DNA of 64,000 nucleotides, from the NCBI GenBank assembly GCA_039602395.1, contig JBCNJP010000006.1, positions 40,139,279 through 40,203,278 of the forward strand, given 5' to 3'. Made by a program: the position numbers and the translations under genes. The notes below the pieces were generated by a model, which saw only the letters and a list, made by a program, of their open reading frames with translations, was not told the DNA's origin and did no database searches. Below, piece by piece: positions 11,513-20,972 of the stretch. The stretch is from Deinandra increscens subsp. villosa (taxonomy: Eukaryota > Streptophyta > Magnoliopsida > Asterales > Asteraceae). Every line of letters starts with the position of its first letter. The first letter of the stretch is position 1.

Positions 11513-11627
11513 CTAATCCGTTATTTTTTTCATCGCCGCCAATATGCCAATATTGGCACTGATAGTACGTAAATGTAACTCGTTGTTTAAACAGCTATTC
11601 AGAGTTCCTAGAGCTCCTTGTAAAGCT
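11513..11627 (-). pseudogene. atpF: Plastid ATP synthase CF0 subunit b, C-terminal fragment
   Basis: Minus-strand translation gives ALQGALGTLNSCLNNELHL and then RTISANIGILAAMKKITD, ending at a TAG stop. This is the C-terminus of AtpF exon 2, about 37 residues. It lies 68 bases upstream of atpA, matching the plastid atpF-atpA spacing. AtpF is the peripheral stalk subunit of chloroplast ATP synthase. Only the tail was captured. Confidence 0.93.
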
Positions 11628-11628
11628 T

Positions 11629-13687
11629 TTTAGGGGAGAATTAGGAAAAAATTCAAAAAGATTGTGATTTCTTGTATTCAAAATGAAAAAGCATAAAAAA
11701 ATTGAAAAATCAAAAATTCAAAAATTGAGAAATGTGATCCAACCCCAGTGAGAAATGATAGTACATCAGAATATGATACTGATCATGGATAAAATAGGAA
11801 GAAAGGTTGTAGGTACTTGTCTGTGTCATTGAATGTGCTAGTCAAATCTGATATATGCAAGTATGATATAAATATAATGCTAGCCTGAAATCTGTGGTGA
11901 AATACTATTCTTGTTTTTGTGTAATTCTAATCTTATCTGAAAATACAAAAAATAGAATAAGAGAATGTTCTAGTGTATGCATGCTTTCTTTTGAAAGATT
12001 AAAACTTGTTTGATTTTCTTTATTTTGTCAAACGATCGGACTTTCTCTGCCTATCAAAAGATCGACCTGATTGTTGTTCGTTTAACGTTCTGCATTATTT
12101 TTCTTGGTGTTTCATATAATTCATCAGGCTTTCTCTACGTATACGGGAGTATCGACCTGATTGCTGTGGAATTATACAATTATCAACTTGTTTTCTCTTT
12201 CTCATTGTGTTAAATTCGAGGCCGTATTTGCGTATTGAAAGATCGACCTTAAGGTAGAGGATTTAACGTTCTGATTTCTTTTTGCATGAAACACTATGAA
12301 CTGCTTGTCTCTGTATATAAATTATGTGATGAATAAGAGAAAAACCAAAAATTTAATAAGTCAGGTTATCAATTACTTGAATATGTGGGTACCTTGATTT
12401 TTTGTGCTTGATAAATGAATACCTAACGCATATCAAAAAGCTACAAAAATTTATTTGTACTCGCTGAAATAAACATGAAGATGTTGTATTCGTGCACAAC
12501 TTGGCTTGCATGCTGATTATTCTAAAATTGAAATGAGTATGGTACATATTACTGATATGATGTCATGTTGTGATGTTTCTCACAAAAATATAATTTATCG
12601 CATTTAATTTTGTTCTGTTGGTTTGTTACATTTTAGAAAATTGCAAAAAGATTTTTGGTGTGTTTTAGCTTAAATTCGTAAAATCAAAAAGATTTTGGTG
12701 TGTTTTGATATAAAATTGCTAAAATACAAAAAGATTTTGTTTCGGTATTATATTCGATCAACTAAATATGGAAAAAGGCAAATTTTTGTTTCCTAAACCA
12801 TAATCGAAGCATGAATCAACTCATCATCATTAAAGTGTTTAAAAACTGGAAAATATGAATTTTGGGTGAAAACTGTCAAATCAGAAAAGTTTGGGGTTAA
12901 AATTGTAAATTCTGAAGGTACGCCCATACCAAGTGGTAAGCTGGGCCGCACCATCGTGCATATAAAAGGAGTGAACTGGTACGCTTGTCTCATAACCACC
13001 GTACCACAGTGAACAATCTCAAAGAAAAACCATAAGACCCCAATTCGATTTATCTTGATTTCTCATTCGTTATTGAATCTCTGCTCATGATTTGTGTTGC
13101 TAGAGGTAGGGAATTCAATTCCGCACAGGATAATGGTCTTGGTTTTGTGAATGGTTCTTTAAATTGTGTGATTTTGAATGATTTACGCTTGGTTTTTCGC
13201 GAAGTTTAACACTCGTTGGTTAACTAGGTTTTAGAACATGAAAATGAGTTTTGAATACACCATTGAAGTCGGTTTTTAGTATAGAATCAAACCACAGTGA
13301 CCGATTTCTCATATCATGTGTATTTTGGGCTTAAAATCGAGAGACCGTTCGATGATTGTTCTTCCGCCGTACCAGTTGGTACACTCGCCCGTACCAACAT
13401 GGTACGCATGCCCATTGTGGTACGGCGGATGGCACGTACCAGTGTGGTACGTTTGACCAAATGTTGTACGGTCAACGGTCTTAATTCAAATGGTACGCCC
13501 GTACCACCATGGTATGAATGACCATTTGGTACGGTCAATTGTATGTTGACTCATTGGTACGCTGACTAGGTTTTTCAAAAAGTTAAAACTTCAAGTGTTT
13601 CGAGTGAAATTTGAGTCACTCGTTAGCGTTTTTTAATTATTCAAAACAAATTTAACGTTACATGCTTTTGTGAATTTTCAGAAATAG
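11629..13687 (+). other. Copia A post-pol non-coding spacer, first copy
   Basis: This AT-rich stretch between pol and the extra ORF has no coding signal. It holds three imperfect repeats of ATCGGACTTTCTCTGC followed by GATCGACCT (12036-12260), three CAAAAAGATTTTTG-like palindromes (12640-12750), and GGTACG/CGTACC clusters at 12917-13015 and 13375-13565. The first part is conserved in copia C copies at 57100-57810 and 63200-63960. Confidence 0.7.
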
Positions 13688-14822
13688 TTGTTATGTTACC
13701 ATCTAATGATGATCACGACATTTGCATGTATCTCAGAGCATCTGCCAAATGGAGATCTCAATTTGGAAATATTTTTGAGTTCATGCAATGATCAAGGATC
13801 TACTATGCAGCCACACACAAGTGTACACCGTACAAGGATATTCTGGAATGTGGCTCAGGTGGATTGTACAGTTGCTCAACCGGTTCTCAGATCAAGAATA
13901 CATGAGACTGATATTTTTATTTCTAAAGACGATGTTCGCCGGGTTCTTCAATTCAATGATCACGCTGATTATTTAGTAGAATTTGACGATGCCGGTCTTA
14001 TTGAGATATTGAGACGAATCAAGTATGATGGAAATCTGACTGTGAAATGGTTTACATAATCAAATGTATGTCCACCATACAAGTATTTGCTGCAAGTAAT
14101 CATCAGATGTTTTGGAATTACGCTGAGAGGTCATGAAGAGTTCGATATGAAGATTTTATCTTTCTTTACAGCCCTCGTGATGAACAGAAATTTTAATTTT
14201 ACTGGTTGGGTGTTTGCGTAAATGAAGGAAAACATCTTAGTAAAACAGAAAAGCTTAATGTATCCAAGATTCATCCAAATGATTCTTGATGCTTCATATC
14301 CATCACTTCCAAAGAATGAAGCATTTGCTAGAAATTGAAGCACATGAATGAGATTGCTGTTAACAAATTGCCGGTCTATCAGAAGCGTAAAGGTGCAAAC
14401 ATAGCTCCACCGATAAAGAGGCTGATTGGACACCTTGCAAAGCCAGACTATGTGGCTCCTAAAATGGTGCTCCACGTCATGATGACAGTTCAGATGATGA
14501 ATTAGAATATAATGATAACGGTGAGCCAAGGGAAGTCGTTCAGAATCAAGCTGCAAATCAAGAACCTGGTGTGCAAGAACCAGTGCTACAAATACCAGTC
14601 CAACAACAACAACAACATCAAGAGCAAATTGTTCAAGATCCAATTATTCAAGATGAGAGAGTTGAGCATGTAGCTGTTAATGCTTAAGATGATGAGTTGA
14701 TGGATGATGTTGGTGCTGATAAATCTGATGATGATAAAGATGATGATGACTTGAGTTCATTCGATACAGATTCAGATTTTGGAGATTTTGTGACAAATTT
14801 GCATAATACCAGAGGTGTTCTA
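13688..14822 (+). pseudogene. Post-pol extra ORF of copia A, first copy, truncated by gap
   Basis: The readable block SEHLPNGDLNLEIFLSS leads through RRVLQFNDHADYLVEFDD to TVKWFT (stop). It continues after that stop as YLLQVIIRCFGI and YPRFIQMILDASYPSLP. This resembles the additional protein encoded after RNase H in many plant copia elements, whose function is unknown. It is broken by stops and runs into the N gap. A second copy, 99% alike by eye, starts at 17177. Confidence 0.6.
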
Positions 14823-15322
14823 NNNNNNNNNNNNNNNNNNNNNNNNNNNNNNNNNNNNNNNNNNNNNNNNNNNNNNNNNNNNNNNNNNNNNNNNNNNNNN
14901 NNNNNNNNNNNNNNNNNNNNNNNNNNNNNNNNNNNNNNNNNNNNNNNNNNNNNNNNNNNNNNNNNNNNNNNNNNNNNNNNNNNNNNNNNNNNNNNNNNNN
15001 NNNNNNNNNNNNNNNNNNNNNNNNNNNNNNNNNNNNNNNNNNNNNNNNNNNNNNNNNNNNNNNNNNNNNNNNNNNNNNNNNNNNNNNNNNNNNNNNNNNN
15101 NNNNNNNNNNNNNNNNNNNNNNNNNNNNNNNNNNNNNNNNNNNNNNNNNNNNNNNNNNNNNNNNNNNNNNNNNNNNNNNNNNNNNNNNNNNNNNNNNNNN
15201 NNNNNNNNNNNNNNNNNNNNNNNNNNNNNNNNNNNNNNNNNNNNNNNNNNNNNNNNNNNNNNNNNNNNNNNNNNNNNNNNNNNNNNNNNNNNNNNNNNNN
15301 NNNNNNNNNNNNNNNNNNNNNN
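14823..15322. other. Scaffold gap, 500 N
   Basis: Exactly 500 N, so the length is a placeholder. The 2989 bases before the gap (11834-14822) reappear directly after it (15323-18311), starting and ending exactly at the gap edges. That is the pattern of overlapping contig ends that were not merged. Confidence 0.98.
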
Positions 15323-18311
15323 TGTGCTAGTCAAATCTGATATATGCAAGTATGATATAAATATAATGCTAGTCTGAAATCTGTGGTGAAATACTATTCT
15401 TGTTTTTGTGTAATTCTGATCTTATCTGAAAATACAAAAAATAGAATAAGAGAATGTTCTAGTGTATGCATGCTTTCTTTTGAAAGAATAAAACTTGTTT
15501 GATTTCCTTTATTTTGTCAAACGATCGGACTTTCTCTGCCTATCGAAAGATCGACCTGATTGTTGTTCGTTTAACGTTCTGCATTATTTTTCTTGGTGTT
15601 TCATATAATTTATCAGGCTTTCTCTGCGTATACGGGAGTATCGACCTGATTGCTGTGGAATAATACAATTATCAACTTGTTTTCTCTTTCTCATTGTGTT
15701 AAATCCGAGGCCGTATTTGCGTATCGAAAGATCGACCTTAAGGTAGAGGATTTAACGTTCTGATTTCTTTTTGCATGAAACACTATGAACTGCTTGTCTC
15801 TGTATATAAATTATGTGATGAATAAGAGAAAAACCAAAAATTTAATAAGTCAGGTTATCAATTACTTGAATATGTGGGTACCTTGATTTTTTGTGCTTGA
15901 TAAATGAATACCTAACGCATATCAAAAAGCTACAAAAATTTATTTGTACTCGCTGAAATAAACATGAAGATGTTGTATTCGTGCACAACTTGGCTTGCAT
16001 GCTGATTATTCTAAAATTGAAATGAGTATGGTACATATTACTGATATGATGTCATGTTGCGATGTTTCTCACAAAAATATAATTTATCGCATTTAATTTT
16101 GTTCTGTTGGTTTGTTACATTTTAGAAAATTGCAAAAAGATTTTTGGTGTGTTTTAGCTTAAATTCGTAAAATCAAAAAGATTTTGGTGTGTTTTGATAT
16201 AAAATTGCTAAAATACAAAAAGATTTTGTTTCGGTATTATATTCGATCAACTAAATATGGAAAAAGGCAAATTTTTGTTTCCTAAACCATAATCGAAGCA
16301 TGAATCAGCTCATCATCATTAAAGTGTTTAAAAACTGGAAAATATGAATTTTGGGTGAAAACTGTCAAATCAGAAAAGTTTGGGGTTAAAATTGTAAATT
16401 CTGAAGGTACGCCCATACCAAGTGGTAAGCTGGGCCGCACCATCGTGCATATAAAAGGAGTGAACTGGTACACTTGTCTCATAACCACCGTACCACAGTG
16501 AACAATCTCAAAGAAAAACCATAAAACCCCAATTCGATTTATCTTGATTTCTCATTCGTTATTGAACCTCTGCTCGTGATTTGTGTTGCTAGAGGTAGGG
16601 AATTCAATTCCGCACAGGATAATGGTCTTGGTTTTGTGAATGGTTCTTTAAATTGTGTGATTTTGAATGATTTACGCTTGGTTTTTCGCGAAGTTTAACA
16701 CTCGTTGGTTAACTAGGTTTTAGAACATGAAAATGAGTTTTGAATACACCATTGGAGTCGGTTTTTAGTATAGAATCAAACCACAGTGACCGATTTCTCA
16801 TATCATGTGTATTTTGGGCTTAAAATCGAGAGACCGTTCGATGATTGTTCTTCCGCCGTACCAGTTGGTACGCTCGCCCGTACCAACATGGTACGCATGC
16901 CCATTGTGGTACGGCGGATGGCACCTACCAGTGTGGTACGTTTGACCAAATGTTGTACGGTCAACGGTCTTAATTCAAATGGTACGCCCGTACCACCATG
17001 GTATGAATGACCATTTGGTACGGTCAATTGTATGTTGACTCATTGGTACGCTGACTAGGTTTTTCAAAAAGTTAAAACTTCAAGTGTTTCGAGTGAAATT
17101 TGAGTCACTCGTTAGCGTTTTTTAATTATTCAAAACAAATTTAACGTTACATGCTTTTGTGAATTTTCAGAAATAGTTGTTATGTTACCATCTAATGATG
17201 ATCACGACATTTGCACGTATCTCAGAGCATCTGCCAAATGGAGATCTCAATTTGGAAATATTTTTGAGTTCATGCAATGATCAAGGATCTATTATGCAGC
17301 CACACACAAGTGTACACCGTACAAGGATATTCTGGAATGTGGCTCAGGTGGATTGTACAGTTGCTCAACCGGTTCTCAGATCAAGAATACATGAGACTGA
17401 TATTTTTATTTCTAAAGACGATGTTCGCCGGGTTCTTCAATTCAATGATCACGCTGATTATTTAGTAGAATTTGACGATGCCGGTCTTATTGGGATATTG
17501 AGACGAATCAAGTATGATGGAAATCTGACTGTGAAATGGTTTACATAATCAAATGTATGTCCACCATACAAGTATTTGCTGCAAGTAATCATCAGATGTT
17601 TTGGAATTACGCTGAGAGGTCATGAAGAGTTCGATATGAAGATTTTATCTTTCTTTACAGCCCTCGTGATGAACAGAAATTTTAATTTTACTGGTTGGGT
17701 GTTTGCGTAAATGAAGGAAAACATCTTAGTAAAACAGAAAAGCTTAATGTATCCAAGATTCATCCAAATGATTCTTGATGCTTCATATCCATCACTTCCA
17801 AAGAATGAAGCATTTGCTAGAAATTGAAGCACATGAATGAGATTGCTGTTAACAAATTGCCGGTCTATCAGAAGCGTAAAGGTGCAAACATAGCTCCACC
17901 GATAAAGAGGCTGATTGGACACCTTGCAAAGCCAGACTATGTGGCTCCTAAAATGGTACTCCACGTCATGATGACAGTTCAGATGATGAATTAGAATATA
18001 ATGATAACGGTGAGCCAAGGGAAGTCGTTCAGAATCAAGCTGCAAATCAAGAACCTGGTGTGCAAGAACCAGTGCTACAAATACCAGTCCAACAACAACA
18101 ACAACATCAAGAGCAAATTGTTCAAGATCCAATTATTCAAGATGAGAAAGTTGAGCATGTAGTTGTTAATGCTTAAGATGATGAGTTGATGGATGATGTT
18201 AGTGCTGATAAATCTGATGATGATAAAGATGATGATGACTTGAGTTCATTCGATACAGATTCAGAGTTTGGAAATTATGTGACAAATTTGCATAATACCA
18301 GAGGTGTTCTA
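15323..18311 (+). repeat. Second copy of 11834-14822 (offset 3489)
   Basis: Spacer repeats, GGTACG clusters and the start of the extra ORF are repeated with only scattered single-base differences (for example tatcaaaag versus tatcgaaag). Coextension with the gap edges makes an assembly duplicate or two haplotypes more likely than a real tandem duplication. Confidence 0.85.
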
Positions 18312-20313
18312 GTGAAGAAGGGTTCAAAGAAACATATTACTTATCTAAAGTCCCAGAACAAAGACACTTCCCAGTAAGAACAACCAAGAGATCAGCCTAA
18401 TGATTCTAAAACCGACACCGATCCATTATACACTCCTGCTATGGAAGAATCAGGTTCAAGAGCTGATGTTACTGGGAAAGTCAAAGCTCCGATGAAAGCT
18501 ACATCAAAACATCAAAAGATCGTGTCGAGGCCAAAGATGGTTATTCAACGCGGTACATTTCTTGCTGATTCGAGGAGAGCTTATATGGGCAACACACCTA
18601 ATAAAAGCAAAAGACTTTAGGTACATAGTCTTCAGTTCCAAAGCCAACCACAACAACCACTGCTGCTAGTACTCCAAGTTCTAGAAATCCTTCTACTCAA
18701 ACTAGAAAAATCACATTCAAAGCTCCTTCAGTTCATACTTCTGCTACTACTACAACTTCTTCTGACAGTGTTTCTGTTGTCCGTCAACTTATGTTACTTA
18801 AAAATCAAGTTACTTTATTGCAAGACTCAGATCGTCAATGATCTATAGAAATTCATGACTTAAGAGAAACTGTGAAGGTGTTGAAAGAAAGAGATATTGC
18901 TAAAGATCGGGAAATTAGGCATTTACTACAAATTTTAAGAACTCTGGGTGAGCAGTTAAGCTTTGTGTTAAAGTATTTTCTTGCTCATGGGGAGAATACT
19001 GATGATACTTGCAAAGGAAATGGTTTAGAATATCTGAATGATGAAGAAGAAGATCCGGAGGGAGGTGTAGGTAGTGCTGGTACTAGTAGGTTTGGTACCT
19101 CGGGCACTTCCATTGTAGCTGTTACTTCTACAGCAGATGCATCTTAGGGGGGAGAGAGTTGTAGGAGGAGATCAAGATGATGTTATCCCAATATCAAAGA
19201 GTATGATAGAAGAGGGAGAGTTTATTCATGCCTATTTAAAAGAACAACTTGCTGCAATCTATCTTTGAATGTTGAAGAAGTTGATGATGTTCCTATTGCT
19301 GAACCATACAAAGAAAATGATTCATATGATGATATGGAGTTTGAGGAGGAACAGGTTGAAGTAGAAGACATGAATGCTGAGGAATATCCAAACGATCCAA
19401 AGATGTATGGAAATTTCACGGATGATGATACTTCTGATGGGTTGAATTTCTTTGGGAAAGATGATGAAGGGGAGATTGAAAAAGAGCTAAAAACGAAAGA
19501 GGGTAAGAAAGAAACTAAGAAAAATGAGTCAGAGAGTTTCTTGGAAGAACAAGAAAAGAGAAGATTATTCGATGAGTGGATGAAAGAGCAAAGGGCAATT
19601 AAAGTACCTTCGGTGAAACCTGTAAAGCACACATGTTATTTTGACAATAAAGGTGAAGTTGTTGGGAAGATTATCAGTTGGATGTATGACTCACAACTCA
19701 AATGTTATGAAATCAAGAAAGAGTTTGGGATCATCTACCTGAGGGGTGCAAAGAGATTTGATACTTTGCCAGCATGTGATGTGAGAGAATTGACCAAGAA
19801 ACCTTTTTTGAATTATGGTCAAAACACTCTTGCTTAGTTCTTCAAAGAGAGGTTATATAAAGAATGCCAAGGAAGATTCAGATTCTAGAAGCCTCAGAGG
19901 CAAAAGTATGAAAAGCATCCGACCAAAGTTCATTCAAAGACTGGCAAGGCACTGATTGTATTGAAATACAAAAAGCCAGTACAACTCAAGATGATTCCTC
20001 TGAAGAAGTTAGAGCAGAACTTTGATCAGACATTGAATGGTGGTACTATGATGAAAGAACTGGAGAAGCAGTGTTTGTGATAAAGGAGGATAACAAGGTG
20101 GTGAGGATCTTTGATCCAATGTGGTTGATCAATCTGTCCGAAGCTGATATTGACAAGCTCTATCACAACAATATCTTGTATCATATTGAAGATGCAGATC
20201 AAGCGTTACAATTCCAGAAGGTGATACGAGTATGTTATGCGTTCGAAATTCATTTTGGAAACAACAGACATAGATTTTGGAAGACGACTGTAGAAAAAGT
20301 TACTGAATACTAG
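17177..20313 (+). pseudogene. Post-pol extra ORF region of copia A, second copy to end
   Basis: The N-terminal block repeats 13688-14822. Beyond 18311 the region continues with an acidic Asp/Ser stretch (18186-18377), a Lys/Thr/Ser-rich part, a helical segment MKVLKERDIAKDREIRHLL (18872-19147), a long Glu-rich segment and a C-terminal block (19265-19837, 20071-20313) with WMYDSQLKCYEIKKEFG, WYYDERTGEAVF and FDPMWLINLSEADIDKLY. Several stops separate these blocks. A WKYNPKFDAFIVKQ block in element B at about 38850 looks like its counterpart. Function unknown. Confidence 0.6.
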
Positions 20314-20319
20314 CATGAG

Positions 20320-20332
20320 ACAAGGGGGAGTT
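20320..20332 (+). promoter_or_regulatory. Polypurine tract of copia A
   Basis: ACAAGGGGGAGTT lies immediately 5' of the 3' LTR. It matches the AGGGGGAG-type tract that primes plus-strand DNA synthesis in Sirevirus-like elements. Confidence 0.8.
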
Positions 20333-20706
20333 TGTTAGAACAAGTTTTGGTGTCTAATTCTAGGTCTAGGGGTGTGTTGTTTGTATTGTAATTTATATAT
20401 ATATTCTGGTTCCAGCATACCATGGGGCGGACCAGTTGGTACGCTGGGCGGACCAGTTGGTACGCCGCAGCGTACCAACTAGTACGTTGAATTAATTGGT
20501 ACGCCGTCCAGATTAACTATAAATAGGTTTAAGTGTTTTGGTCAGAGTAGAAGAGTGAGAACAGTTAGCTTGTGTGTGTGAAATCCCTGTTGTTTCTCTC
20601 TCTAGTTCTCTTTGCCTATTGAATTAAACAAAGAAAGCAATATATACCTTCGTGTTTGTCATAGTATTTGAATCACGTTGTCGTAAGATCAGCTCGTGTC
20701 TTTTCA
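20333..20706 (+). repeat. Copia A 3' LTR
   Basis: It starts TGTTAGAAC and ends TTTTCA, a proper TG...CA LTR, 374 bp. Compared with the 5' LTR it has an additional tandem copy of a 21-bp unit containing GGACCAGTTGGTACGC near 20428-20470. TATA box tataaata is at 20518-20525. It is followed by the target duplication GTTAC at 20707-20711. Confidence 0.88.
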
Positions 20707-20972
20707 GTTACCATCTTGTCTTGACTCAAGAGAGAGACGTATGTGGGCATTTTGTCCATTCTACAGAGGCGAAGCCCGAGTCTTGACTCAAAATCACGAA
20801 GTCTTCATATTTTCTTCATTATTAAGTGTTTTTGACTCCCTTTGTGATTTTCACCTGGATTACACTGAAAAACTAAAAAGGAAACAATATCATATTGTGC
20901 GGATAATAGTTAGTCAGATATAACCAAAAATGTGAGGAATATTTGATGTAAAAACATGCATAATTTAGTGCA
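20707..20972 (-). repeat. Gypsy 5' LTR, first 266 bp (displaced by copia A)
   Basis: The inverted equivalent is 54961-55225, where the same sequence continues without interruption into the part found here at 2847. On the minus strand the LTR begins TGCACTAAATTATGCATG near 20972. Beyond that point the homology ends, marking the element boundary. Confidence 0.85.

Larger units (their letters stand above)
10229..11628 (-). other. Nuclear plastid DNA insert (NUPT): atpF 3' end to atpA
   Basis: About 1.4 kb of chloroplast DNA lies between copia A pol and its spacer. On the minus strand it holds the 3' end of atpF, the short intergenic spacer and the first 405 codons of atpA, in the plastid operon order. 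The right-arm copy shows the uninterrupted site at 42744-42747. Both junctions join element sequence directly, with no target duplication and only a base or two of ambiguity, as expected for end-joining capture. Confidence 0.95.
2848..20706 (+). mobile_element. Copia A, Sirevirus-like Ty1/copia element (left copy)
   Basis: A full-length but dead LTR retrotransposon: 5' LTR 2848-3203, tRNA-iMet primer site, long gag, protease, integrase, RT, RNase H, a non-coding spacer, an additional ORF region, a GGGGGAG polypurine tract and 3' LTR 20333-20706, with flanking GTTAC. The large gag with coiled coil, the iMet primer site, the AGGGGGAG-type tract and a post-pol ORF fit the Sirevirus lineage, although the LTRs (356 and 374 bp) are short for it. 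The 17.9-kb span includes a 1.4-kb plastid insert and a 3.5-kb duplication around a scaffold gap that is probably artificial, so the true element is near 13 kb. Confidence 0.85.
1..20972 (-). mobile_element. Gypsy (Athila-like) LTR retrotransposon, 5' part, interrupted
   Basis: This is the 5' end of a large LTR element read on the minus strand. Its LTR starts near 20972 with TGCACTAAATTA and runs to 20707. It is then interrupted by copia A and resumes at 2847, ending near 1199. A tRNA-Asp-type primer site (1181-1198) and gag-like ORFs follow towards base 1, where the element leaves the window. The plus-strand element at 50305-56613 is its close relative and supplies the missing 3' features. 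The reconstructed LTR is about 1.9 kb. Assignment to the Athila/Tat group rests on the primer site and on the 3' polypurine context of the relative. No pol is visible, so a non-autonomous derivative is likely. Confidence 0.75.

Noticed and set aside
12010..12213. 67-codon ORF over the GATCGACC repeats (and the inverted copy at 42168-42371)
   Set aside because: The frame is open in both arms but its conservation follows the DNA repeat. The copia C versions have indels that break it, so it is treated as non-coding spacer.
13297..13538. Overlapping 74-codon frames on both strands in the GGTACG cluster (and copies at 16786-17027)
   Set aside because: Open only because the repeated GTACC words lack stops; no start context or homology, and they lie in a non-coding spacer.
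14684..15377. Long open frames of 170-226 codons across the first N run (also at 36631-37251 and 62141-62812)
   Set aside because: They consist mostly of unknown residues produced by the N runs, with no coding evidence on either side.
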